A stretch of DNA of 64,000 nt from a virus. A program made the translations under genes and the position numbers. A model generated the notes under the pieces. That model was not told where the DNA came from and did no database searches. It saw nothing but the letters and a program-made list of their open reading frames with translations. The stretch spans positions 52,029 to 116,028 of IMG/VR virus record IMGVR_UViG_3300022864_000001. The stretch is one strand, 5' to 3'. This document shows, piece after piece, positions 57,438 to 63,994 of the stretch. Numbering within the stretch: the stretch's first letter is position 1; every line of letters starts with the position of its first letter.

Positions 57438-57629
57438 ATGAAGATCAGCCGTTACGACAACGCGCAGGTGAGTGTTCAGGGAACCACGATGACTATCACC
57501 GTGAACCTGGACGAGGAACAGGTGGACGTCCGCCCATCAGCATCGGGCAAGACAATGGTTGTTGCCACGACAGGCGGCGCCAAGAAGATCAACGGGGTCT
57601 CTGTAAATCTAACAGTCTATCGTAAGTGA
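57438..57629 (+). CDS. Hypothetical small beta protein
   Basis: 63 residues: MKISRYDNAQVSVQGTTMTI, VDVRPSASGKTMVVATTGG, GVSVNLTVYRK. Strand-only composition, possibly a small OB or Ig-like fold. Last gene before the structured non-coding region. Confidence 0.6.
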   Translation: MKISRYDNAQVSVQGTTMTITVNLDEEQVDVRPSASGKTMVVATTGGAKKINGVSVNLTVYRK

Positions 57630-57638
57630 TCCCCTCAG

Positions 57639-57835
57639 CCTTCTGTCACTGGTGGAGGCCAGTGGCAGAGGGCAAGCTGCACACCTTGGCGCGCCTCACT
57701 GGCCTTGTGCCGTGAGCGGGCTAGGTCCGTTGGAAGACGGGCGACTAACATCATGGGGTGGCAGCCATGGTGGGTGGGACGTGGCAAGGTGTGCAGCTTC
57801 GCGGAATATGTTGCAGCCGATGAAAAATATTCCGT
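57639..57835 (+). ncRNA. Candidate structured RNA with nested inverted repeats
   Basis: Four pairing units follow each other. (1) Hairpin 57639-57672 with 14 pairs. (2) A 15-bp perfect closing stem, AAGCTGCACACCTTG (57674-57688) with CAAGGTGTGCAGCTT (57785-57799). (3) Inside it, three hairpins: CTCAC-t-GGC/GCC-GTGAG (57695-57716), CCGT/ACGG (57727-57740) and CATGG/CCATG (57752-57769), giving a multi-branched fold. (4) Hairpin CGGAATAT/ATATTCCG (57802-57834). No credible gene lies here. The strand is assumed from neighbouring genes; inverted repeats alone do not fix it. Confidence 0.6.
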
Positions 57836-57978
57836 TGCGTAGACACATTGTAGATACCCGACAAACACAGTAGACTTAACAGAACATAAACGTACCCGTC
57901 CGGTATGCTTCTTTGTCACAAGGCATACTCTACTGGGATGGTAGACAATGTGGCCGTTTCGGTCATAGGGGCAGGCTA
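57836..57978. other. Gene-free stretch after the structured region
   Basis: About 140 nt with no gene and no consensus promoter. A TTGTCA occurs at 57914 but without a -10 at the right distance. Confidence 0.4.
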
Positions 57979-57988
57979 CAATCGATTG
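57979..57988. repeat. Palindrome family A, CAATCGATTG
   Basis: Fused to GGAGG, 11 nt before the GTG at 58000. Confidence 0.9.
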
Positions 57989-57999
57989 GAGGCATTGAC

Positions 58000-58209
58000 G
58001 TGAACATTGCGAATTACAGGGTGCTCGTCTGGAAGAACGATGGCAGCTATGGCTGTCGGGCGTGGGCACACGCTGGGAGCAGGCGGACGATAAAGCAGTG
58101 CTTCGACAATGCCGTCGCGATTGCTGGCAAGCGCAACTGGCGGAGGGTGGTTGCCATTGCAGGCGACTATCTAACTGGCGAGACTGTGGCAGAGTGGAGG
58201 GCATCGTGA
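58000..58209 (+). CDS. Hypothetical basic small protein
   Basis: 69 residues from GTG: MNIANYRVLVWKNDGSYGCR, then RTIKQCFDNAVAIAGKRNWR. Alpha/beta with Arg/Lys-rich middle. Overlaps the next gene by 4 nt (GTGA). Confidence 0.6.
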   Translation: MNIANYRVLVWKNDGSYGCRAWAHAGSRRTIKQCFDNAVAIAGKRNWRRVVAIAGDYLTGETVAEWRAS

Positions 58210-58430
58210 AACAGGGAGATGTTTGTTGGGTAGTAGACTATACAGGGGCGATTGAAAAGAAAGTCGTCAAAACGCGGGTTGCGCGAGTTATCGATGCGCA
58301 TCCGGGCCGGTCTGGCGTGGTTATCAAGACAGAGGAAGGAAACCACGTTATGTCGGTAGCAGTATTCGACCACGCGCCGAAACTGGTGACGCTGTTGGAC
58401 GAATACGGCAGTTTCACAAAGTGGGTTTGA
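58206..58430 (+). CDS. Hypothetical small beta protein
   Basis: 74 residues from GTG: VKQGDVCWVVDYTGAIEKKV, GRSGVVIKTEEGNHVMSVAV. The pattern suggests a small SH3-like/KOW-type barrel. Coupled to the preceding gene. Confidence 0.6.
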   Translation: MKQGDVCWVVDYTGAIEKKVVKTRVARVIDAHPGRSGVVIKTEEGNHVMSVAVFDHAPKLVTLLDEYGSFTKWV

Positions 58431-58433
58431 GTA

Positions 58434-58443
58434 CAATCGATTG
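58434..58443. repeat. Palindrome family A, CAATCGATTG
   Basis: Fused to GGAGGG, 11 nt before the ATG at 58455. Confidence 0.9.
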
Positions 58444-58454
58444 GAGGGATTGAG

Positions 58455-58784
58455 ATGGCGTGGACAACATGCGAGAGAGACGGAAAACTAGCAATCACGT
58501 TAGGCTGGGGCAAGGACTACCACACGCCCTCTGAGACCTGCGAGACCAGCATCAGCACCATTGACGCCGACCGATGGACGGGGTTGATGGGTAGGGCGGT
58601 GGAGTTTACTGGCAACATCGCTGTGATCTGGATTGATAACAGACCCTGGCGGATGGATACCAGCGAGTGGAAGCGGGTTACAGAAACCCGGCCCGTCAAG
58701 AAACCACGCAAGGGCAAGCGGCAGGGTATGCCCTATGACTGGGTTTGGGATACAGGGAGCTGGCGCAGGGCTTGGGTAGACTAA
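58455..58784 (+). CDS. Hypothetical protein with basic tail
   Basis: 109 residues: MAWTTCERDGKLAITLGWGK, DADRWTGLMGRAVEFTGNIA and a lysine/arginine-rich tail (RPVKKPRKGKRQG) ending in a Trp-rich segment. The tail may bind nucleic acid. No family recognised. Confidence 0.6.
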   Translation: MAWTTCERDGKLAITLGWGKDYHTPSETCETSISTIDADRWTGLMGRAVEFTGNIAVIWIDNRPWRMDTSEWKRVTETRPVKKPRKGKRQGMPYDWVWDTGSWRRAWVD

Positions 58785-58799
58785 CACGCGAAAACAGTT

Positions 58800-58809
58800 C
58801 AATCGATTG
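58800..58809. repeat. Palindrome family A, CAATCGATTG
   Basis: Fused to GGAGG, 10 nt before the GTG at 58820. Confidence 0.9.
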
Positions 58810-58819
58810 GAGGCCCAAC

Positions 58820-59194
58820 GTGAACGACAAGATGTATTACGCCGCGTTGCATGAAGCAGGCCACGCAGTGATGGCCAGGAAAGTATGCGGTTATGAGGGG
58901 CCAATTGAGGTGTCTCTGTCCCGTTGCCGCTTCCCTGATGGGTTTGCCCGCTGGGAGGATTTCTTGTTAGTCAAGTTGGCAGGGTTCGCAGCATGGGCAG
59001 TGCACGAGGAGGCCAAGGTCAACGCGCTTCCAGGCTACGTGCGGCTGGGCGCTTTGTTTACTGATGTCGCCGACCTGCTTGACTTTGGCGTAGCCATGGA
59101 AGACCTGTTCATCCCATTTGACGTTGCGGTTGCTAACCTAGAACTGCACTGGGGCGAGGTGCAGAAGTTGGCAGCCCGACTGTTGGACGATTAG
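58820..59194 (+). CDS. FtsH/M41-like zinc metallopeptidase, HEAGH
   Basis: 124 residues from GTG. YYAALHEAGHAVMARKVCG at residues 6-24 is the M41-type zinc motif (H11, E12, H15) of FtsH peptidases. The rest is helical (KLAGFAAWAVHEEAKVNALP, ADLLDFGVAMEDLF) with an Asp/Glu-rich end that could supply the third ligand. It lacks the AAA domain and membrane span of FtsH, so it is a stand-alone peptidase domain. It lies immediately upstream of a protein with a second HExxH motif. Confidence 0.75.
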   Translation: MNDKMYYAALHEAGHAVMARKVCGYEGPIEVSLSRCRFPDGFARWEDFLLVKLAGFAAWAVHEEAKVNALPGYVRLGALFTDVADLLDFGVAMEDLFIPFDVAVANLELHWGEVQKLAARLLDD

Positions 59195-59212
59195 GGGCTT
59201 TGTTGCAAAGCC

Positions 59213-59241
59213 TTGACAAGCAGGGCTGAACGTGTCATAAT
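59213..59241 (+). promoter_or_regulatory. Rightward promoter PR5
   Basis: TTGACA, 17 bp, CATAAT, then GATACAGA. Confidence 0.9.
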
Positions 59242-59292
59242 AGATACAGACGTTTGGGACACTTTGGGATAACGCACAAGGAGGAGGCTACA

Positions 59293-60666
59293 ATGAATGA
59301 GCGGCTTGTCCTGCCGCAGGACCACTTTAAAAGACGGGTAAAAAATCAGTACGGCGATGTGCTATTTGCAATCGCCCGCGAGGTGGTCCAGAACAGTGCA
59401 GACGCGGGAGCAACCCGCGTTGACTTCACAGTTCTGGGCAATGGGTATCGCGCCCAAGACAACGGATGCGGTATGACGTTGGAAGAGGCAAGAAAGAGAT
59501 TCCTGCACCTGGGAGGCACATCTAAGGCAGACGGTGGGTTTACGGGCGTATTTGGGGCAGCAAAAGAGGTGCTGGCCCTGGCACATGATGAGTGGGCTAT
59601 ACGCGGGCAAGGCTTCACTACCACTGGCCACGGCGCGGGCAACATCGTCAGTAAGCCAGGCGGGATTACACGCGGGTTCTCCATTGAGGCAAGGTCGCCT
59701 GAACGCAAATGGGGATGGATGCGGGGCAAAATCGAGGGGCTCAGCCTGTTATCCAACGTTAGCATCTCTATCTACCAGGGCGGAGAGAAGATGCCCAAGG
59801 GCCGCAAGTTGCGCGATAGCCAGCTTGTCAAGGAGTACGAGTTTGGCAAGCTGTATGTGGTGAAAAATAGGCTGCGCCCCAACGAGGAGCGAGGCCAGAT
59901 GTATGTCCGCAGCAATGGACTCTTTACCTGCACATCGTGGATCGGTGGGGAGTGCCCATTCGTCTTCTACTTGGAGTTGGAGGGCAGTTCGACCGAGACA
60001 CTGACCGAAAACAGGAATTACCTGGCCAACGATGTACGACGAATGGTCATGGCAGATGTCCAATCGATTGCAAAACAGCCAGAGAGGCTGGAGCGTCGGT
60101 CTAAGCCAAAGACAGTCAGGCTGTACGGGAATGTTGCTACGTTTACCATGCCAGCGGCAGGTGCTGGCCCGACGTGTGCAATAGTACCAACAACAGGGGG
60201 CAACAGCACAACCCATGCCGAGATGGGCAGCCTAGACGTGGTGGACGAGGTAGGCCCGGCCCTGTGGCGCAGGTCGTTCCTGATGGTAGATGCTAAGAAT
60301 ACCAAGATGACCACGCCGAAAGGCAACTTCAGGCCGATGCTGAAGTCTACGCTGGAAGCGTGGCAGCACACCATCGGGCTAATTTGCAATGTGACCAAGA
60401 TAAGCAGGCCGTTGGTAGGATTGGTCTGTGACGATGCGGTAGCGGGCTGCCATACCACGTGGAGAGGCCAGCACGCAGTATGCATCAACCCCAGTCAGAG
60501 AAGGCTATCACCGTTTGCATTCATGTCGTTGGCAGTACACGAGCTGGCCCATATGTCGGTCGCCTCGCACTGCCAAGACTACGAGAATGCGCGGATGGCC
60601 ATCGACTTGGCAATTGGCGACTCGGCAGAAATGGTCATCCATTGTGTGAGGGGTTATCTGTCTTGA
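59293..60666 (+). CDS. GHKL ATPase with C-terminal HELAH zincin-like motif
   Basis: 457 residues, ATG with AAGGAGGAGG. N-box REVVQNSADAG (E30, N34, D37), G1 box QDNGCGM (D56, G58, G60) and GTSKADGGFTGVFGAAKE (lid/G2) define an Hsp90/MORC/MutL-type ATP-binding domain in the first ~120 residues. A middle domain follows. Near the C-terminus FMSLAVHELAHMSVASH contains HELAH (416-420) plus a further His, a zinc-peptidase-like site. The combination suggests ATP-dependent clamping with peptidase activity, or a degenerate zincin used structurally. A family A palindrome lies inside the gene at 60061. Confidence 0.78.
   Translation: MNERLVLPQDHFKRRVKNQYGDVLFAIAREVVQNSADAGATRVDFTVLGNGYRAQDNGCGMTLEEARKRFLHLGGTSKADGGFTGVFGAAKEVLALAHDEWAIRGQGFTTTGHGAGNIVSKPGGITRGFSIEARSPERKWGWMRGKIEGLSLLSNVSISIYQGGEKMPKGRKLRDSQLVKEYEFGKLYVVKNRLRPNEERGQMYVRSNGLFTCTSWIGGECPFVFYLELEGSSTETLTENRNYLANDVRRMVMADVQSIAKQPERLERRSKPKTVRLYGNVATFTMPAAGAGPTCAIVPTTGGNSTTHAEMGSLDVVDEVGPALWRRSFLMVDAKNTKMTTPKGNFRPMLKSTLEAWQHTIGLICNVTKISRPLVGLVCDDAVAGCHTTWRGQHAVCINPSQRRLSPFAFMSLAVHELAHMSVASHCQDYENARMAIDLAIGDSAEMVIHCVRGYLS
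60061..60070. repeat. Palindrome family A inside coding sequence
   Basis: CAATCGATTG, encoding part of QSIAK in the GHKL gene; the only family A copy not near a gene start. Confidence 0.85.
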
Positions 60667-60691
60667 CAAACAGGCCGCGATGTGTCATAAT
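60663..60691 (+). promoter_or_regulatory. Rightward promoter PR6
   Basis: TTGACA, 17 bp, CATAAT, then GATACAGA; nearly identical to PR5 including CAGG-C in the spacer. Its -35 overlaps the stop of the GHKL gene. Confidence 0.9.
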
Positions 60692-60718
60692 GGATACAGA
60701 GACTACAAGGAGGCTACA

Positions 60719-61183
60719 ATGAACGCGAGTAAACTGCTGAATGAGGTAGGGCTTGGTGGGCTGGGGGCAATCTTCGGCGATATGTCCATCGCTGAGGGAG
60801 AGATTAAGAAGGCCCAGACCAGGCATCCAGAACAGGCTGACGCCATCTGGAACACCTTTCGGTCACTGCAACGGCCAGTGGTGTTGACGGGCAAGGCCGT
60901 GACCCTGTATCAGGCCCATTGCGCCGAGTTGCTGGACAGGGTTGCCAGTGGCGGGGACGTTGACTTTGCCACAAAAGCAGAGGTTGTCGCGGTGTTGTCC
61001 GACGCGACGTTGAGAACACGCCTGCGCGCCCCTGCTGAGCATCTGTACCAGAGGCTCTTTTCGGAGCTGGGCTTTTCTTTTGGGGAACTTGAACCGTACC
61101 AATACGGTTCTGCGTGGGATACCGAGGAGCAAAACAGGGTGTTCTCGCAGATCGCAAGGCGACTAGATACTAAGCGGCGGTAA
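60719..61183 (+). CDS. Hypothetical helical protein
   Basis: 154 residues from ATG with AAGGAGG. LLNEVGLGGLGAIFGDMSIA, LYQAHCAELLDRVASGGDVD, EHLYQRLFSELGFSFGELEP. Fully helical in appearance; may partner with the GHKL protein, being the next gene, but it has its own promoter. Confidence 0.6.
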   Translation: MNASKLLNEVGLGGLGAIFGDMSIAEGEIKKAQTRHPEQADAIWNTFRSLQRPVVLTGKAVTLYQAHCAELLDRVASGGDVDFATKAEVVAVLSDATLRTRLRAPAEHLYQRLFSELGFSFGELEPYQYGSAWDTEEQNRVFSQIARRLDTKRR

Positions 61184-61184
61184 C

Positions 61185-61204
61185 GAGTCTTTGCGCAAAG
61201 ACTC
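61185..61204. repeat. Palindrome family B, 20-bp form
   Basis: GAGTCTTTGCGCAAAGACTC, the longest member of family B and the only intergenic one in the right arm; it abuts a family A site. Confidence 0.92.
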
Positions 61205-61214
61205 CAATCGATTG
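61205..61214. repeat. Palindrome family A, CAATCGATTG
   Basis: Directly adjoining the family B palindrome; 16 nt before the ATG at 61231. Confidence 0.92.
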
Positions 61215-61230
61215 TAACCAGAGGGCTGCT

Positions 61231-61410
61231 ATGATATGCGACCAGTGCGGAGAGAAGTACGAAGAAGAAGAGATGCAGCTCACGCGGTGTGGTCTTAACC
61301 TGTGTGGCCTGTGCTACGAAGACCACCGCAGAGAGGGCTGCACCGCCTGCGCCGAGGATGAGGCATTTGAGGCAGGGGACTATCTGTGTGATATAGGGAG
61401 AGGGACATGA
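61231..61410 (+). CDS. 59-residue zinc-finger protein
   Basis: MICDQCGEKYEEEEMQLTRC, then CGLCYEDHRREGCTACAED: seven or more Cys in CxxC pairs, a treble-clef or double-knuckle zinc protein. Short acidic tail. Its TGA overlaps the next ATG (ATGA). Confidence 0.7.
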   Translation: MICDQCGEKYEEEEMQLTRCGLNLCGLCYEDHRREGCTACAEDEAFEAGDYLCDIGRGT

Positions 61411-61634
61411 CCGACATCACAAAGATTCCGCTAGACGAACTGCGCGCAGACAAAAGAGCAAGCGAGGAAGATGCGCTTTTATGCTTAAATGCCATAGCGC
61501 TAGGGATTGGCACATACAGTGGAGAAAATACACAGAAGCGACTGGATGTCAACGTGGCAATTGTTGTCAAGATTGACGAGGAACTGAAACGCCGAAAGGA
61601 GGAGAGGCATGGAAAGGATTCCCTGGACAGTTGA
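61407..61634 (+). CDS. Hypothetical helical small protein
   Basis: 75 residues: MTDITKIPLDELRADKRASE, VAIVVKIDEELKRRKEERHG. Organisation matches the next gene (L/VDDL start, helix, V-x-x-I-D-x-E-L-x-R-R end), possibly an old duplication. Confidence 0.6.
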   Translation: MTDITKIPLDELRADKRASEEDALLCLNAIALGIGTYSGENTQKRLDVNVAIVVKIDEELKRRKEERHGKDSLDS

Positions 61635-61836
61635 TGACCTAGCCGAGAAAACCACTAAGAGACTACGCGCGATGAAGCATTGGAGAGAAGTAGGCTTGGG
61701 GCATCATCAAGCCAATCTCGCAGCGGGAGAGGTAATATATCCTAGCGGATATGCTGTTCAAACGGTGATTGAGATTGAGCAGACATCCCTCGCCGCGATT
61801 GATGCAGAACTAGCACGCAGGGTTGACAATCCGTAA
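61609..61836 (+). CDS. Hypothetical helical small protein
   Basis: 75 residues: MERIPWTVDDLAEKTTKRLR, LAAIDAELARRVDNP. Begins inside the previous gene with GGAGAGG ahead. Probable distant paralogue of it. Confidence 0.6.
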   Translation: MERIPWTVDDLAEKTTKRLRAMKHWREVGLGHHQANLAAGEVIYPSGYAVQTVIEIEQTSLAAIDAELARRVDNP

Positions 61837-61851
61837 CGGGTATGTCATAAT
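61823..61851 (+). promoter_or_regulatory. Rightward promoter PR7
   Basis: TTGACA, 17 bp, CATAAT; the -35 lies inside the end of the preceding gene. Confidence 0.88.
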
Positions 61852-61866
61852 AGAAAGGAGGCTGCA

Positions 61867-62067
61867 ATGTTGAAAATCAGTAACCAAGCGAATGGCTACA
61901 AGATCAAACTTAGCAATCCGGGGTCAGGCAAGCGCGGGAAGAGCATATTCGCGCAGAACGTAGCTGAGTTACACGAGGCCATAGACCATTATTACATGGC
62001 TACTTTAGGGCATTGGGGCGAGAATGAGAACTGCCCGCTTTGCCGCGACATGCAGCAGCGTAGTTAG
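61867..62067 (+). CDS. Hypothetical small protein
   Basis: 66 residues: MLKISNQANGYKIKLSNPGS, FAQNVAELHEAIDHYYMATL, ending with CPLCRDM. GGAGG ahead of the ATG; PR7 gives it a very short leader. Confidence 0.6.
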   Translation: MLKISNQANGYKIKLSNPGSGKRGKSIFAQNVAELHEAIDHYYMATLGHWGENENCPLCRDMQQRS

Positions 62068-62069
62068 TA

Positions 62070-62079
62070 CAATCGATTG
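62070..62079. repeat. Palindrome family A, CAATCGATTG
   Basis: Just after a stop codon; 76 nt before the next start, the largest such distance, with GGAGACC fused to it but no gene there. Confidence 0.9.
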
Positions 62080-62155
62080 GAGACCATCGTTACCGGGGGG
62101 CTGACAACCCCAACGTCCGAGACACAAGAGTACAATACACCAAGGAGGAGACAAG

Positions 62156-62350
62156 ATGAAGAGGCCAACATGTATTGAGATAGCCAACAATTTTGACCTG
62201 TGGGGGGAGTACTTTGATCCCCACGCAACCACGACGCAAGAGGGGTTCGATGGCGGTTCGGCAGAGGAACGCCTTGCTCTGCTGCATGAGTACTACCCTA
62301 TCGATGATTGCAACTGCGGATGGGCAGAGCACAACGGGGGTGTAAAGTGA
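62156..62350 (+). CDS. Hypothetical small acidic protein
   Basis: 64 residues: MKRPTCIEIANNFDLWGEYF, AEERLALLHEYYPIDDCNCG. AAGGAGGAG ahead of the ATG. Overlaps the clamp gene by 4 nt (GTGA), so it is translated together with it. Confidence 0.6.
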   Translation: MKRPTCIEIANNFDLWGEYFDPHATTTQEGFDGGSAEERLALLHEYYPIDDCNCGWAEHNGGVK

Positions 62351-63447
62351 ACACGAAAGACTTAAAACGCGCATTGGGCCAGTCCAAACCATTCATCTCA
62401 CGGTATTCTACGTTGCCCATTCTGAATAACGTAGCCCTCTATACTGGCGACGGGCGCCTCTGGATAGAGGCAAGCAACCTTGAAATCTTCTGCCGCATTC
62501 CCGTAGCCCACGCAGGCGAATTTGCGGGCATCACGGTAGAGCACAAGGTGCTGGCCAAAATCGCGGGCGCATTGGACTGCCCAACGTTAGACTTCGCCAG
62601 TGACAATGACCATCTTGTCATCACTGGCACAGGGACCACAGCCAGACTGCCGGGGATTGACAGAGACGAGTTCCCCATTACCCCGCGCAAAGCGGACAAG
62701 ATTATGGCCGTGATGGGAGCAGGTGTCTTGAAGCGCGTTGCAACGTTGGTCGCACCGTCCGCACTAACAGACGAATCTCGGCCTGTGCTGATGCAGGTAT
62801 GTGTAGAGTTGACAAAAGAGGGTGCGCTATTCATTGCTTCCGACGGCTATATGCTATCGAAGCTAGGCGTCCAGGCAAACGGCGACTACGCGGCTATCGA
62901 CGATGAAGCTACGCTGCTAGTCCCCGCCAAAGCATGGAAGGCTATCGCGGGATTGGCCTCGTCAGCGAACGAGGACGTGACGCTGGGCATAGTGTTGGAC
63001 AAAGAGGGCGAGCCCCGGCAGGCCATGTTCAGTTTCGCATCAGGGGCGCAGGCCGTAGCTATGCTGTACAATATGTCCCCATTTCCCAAATGGCAGGATA
63101 TTTGGCCTGCGGCGTTTACGGGCAGCGCAGTTGTTACCAATCTGGGCAAAGCAATCAAGCCATTGCTGTCCCTGGCGGGCCGCGATTACCTCAAGTCCGC
63201 CTGGATATTTAGCGACGCGGGCCTACACATCAGCGCCAAGGGTGAGGACGGAGCCAGTATGGCACGCTCTGTTGAAGCGGTAGTTACGGGCGAACCGCTC
63301 ACCATTCACTTTGACATAACGCGGGTCAATGATTTACTCAAACGCAAGAAGGGAAACTGGACTCTGCGATATGGCACTGATTTTAGCCCTATGGTATTCG
63401 AGATGGGGGCCTGGGCCACCGCCGTGATGCCTATGCTAGACAAGTAA
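62347..63447 (+). CDS. dnaN: DNA polymerase III beta-type sliding clamp
   Basis: 366 residues from GTG, the normal bacterial clamp length, with three similar beta domains. Landmarks: LKRALGQSKPFISRYSTLPI (domain 1), LPGIDRDEFPITP, and a C-terminal FSPMVFEMGAWATAVMPML corresponding to the family end that forms the partner-binding pocket (usual MPMR-L; here MPMLDK). It tethers a polymerase to DNA. A phage-coded clamp suggests the replication genes continue to the right. Confidence 0.87.
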   Translation: MNTKDLKRALGQSKPFISRYSTLPILNNVALYTGDGRLWIEASNLEIFCRIPVAHAGEFAGITVEHKVLAKIAGALDCPTLDFASDNDHLVITGTGTTARLPGIDRDEFPITPRKADKIMAVMGAGVLKRVATLVAPSALTDESRPVLMQVCVELTKEGALFIASDGYMLSKLGVQANGDYAAIDDEATLLVPAKAWKAIAGLASSANEDVTLGIVLDKEGEPRQAMFSFASGAQAVAMLYNMSPFPKWQDIWPAAFTGSAVVTNLGKAIKPLLSLAGRDYLKSAWIFSDAGLHISAKGEDGASMARSVEAVVTGEPLTIHFDITRVNDLLKRKKGNWTLRYGTDFSPMVFEMGAWATAVMPMLDK

Positions 63448-63457
63448 AGGAGCAGAA

Positions 63458-63916
63458 ATGACAGACAAACTAAAGGAACTAGAGAATCGCCGTACCGCGG
63501 CCTGCGCCAACTTCTGCGCAGGTGTCACAACAGAACACCTTGAGGCTGGTTGGAATCTGCCCGCAATACTTATGGTAGTGGCAGAAATAGGCAATCACAG
63601 CCACGACAGTGTTGTCAGGAACCTGGCACGGAGCATAACGAGATGTATGGGGGCAGTTGTGATCATACAGCGGGTTGACGACATTACAATTTCCCTTGTA
63701 GAGCAAGGGGATATGGTTGCAGTAGTATCGTCTAGCAACGCCTTTCGCTGGGCGCTGCTGTTTGCTGGCGCAGAGGGTACGTTGGCAGCACTCAAAGCAT
63801 TGCTGGAAGAGGCGGAGACAGTAGTAAGCCTCGACGGCTTCCGCCCCAGAGACTTTCATACCATTCGAGCGGCGCAAGATGCTGTCGCCGCCGCCGAGGG
63901 AGGGGGTGAAGACTAA
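63458..63916 (+). CDS. Hypothetical protein
   Basis: 152 residues: LKELENRRTAACANFCAGVT, SVVRNLARSITRCMGAVVII, SNAFRWALLFAGAEGTLAAL. Alpha/beta, AAGGAG ahead of the ATG, follows the clamp gene closely. Unknown function. Confidence 0.6.
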   Translation: MTDKLKELENRRTAACANFCAGVTTEHLEAGWNLPAILMVVAEIGNHSHDSVVRNLARSITRCMGAVVIIQRVDDITISLVEQGDMVAVVSSSNAFRWALLFAGAEGTLAALKALLEEAETVVSLDGFRPRDFHTIRAAQDAVAAAEGGGED

Positions 63917-63917
63917 C

Positions 63918-63992
63918 ATGGAACTGGCAATCGTTGCGTTGTTGCTTATGGGCGTTTGGCTGCTGCTACACGCGCTGGTCGGGGGGCGCTAG
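63918..63992 (+). CDS. 24-residue membrane peptide
   Basis: MELAIVALLLMGVWLLLHAL plus VGGR: one hydrophobic span. Begins 1 nt after the previous stop, with GGGGGTG ahead. Confidence 0.45.
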   Translation: MELAIVALLLMGVWLLLHALVGGR

Positions 63993-63994
63993 TA

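Noticed and set aside
57635-58204. 189-codon minus-strand frame across the structured region
   Set aside because: Runs against all neighbouring genes, has no ribosome site, and its composition reflects the inverted repeats and the antisense of 58000-58209.
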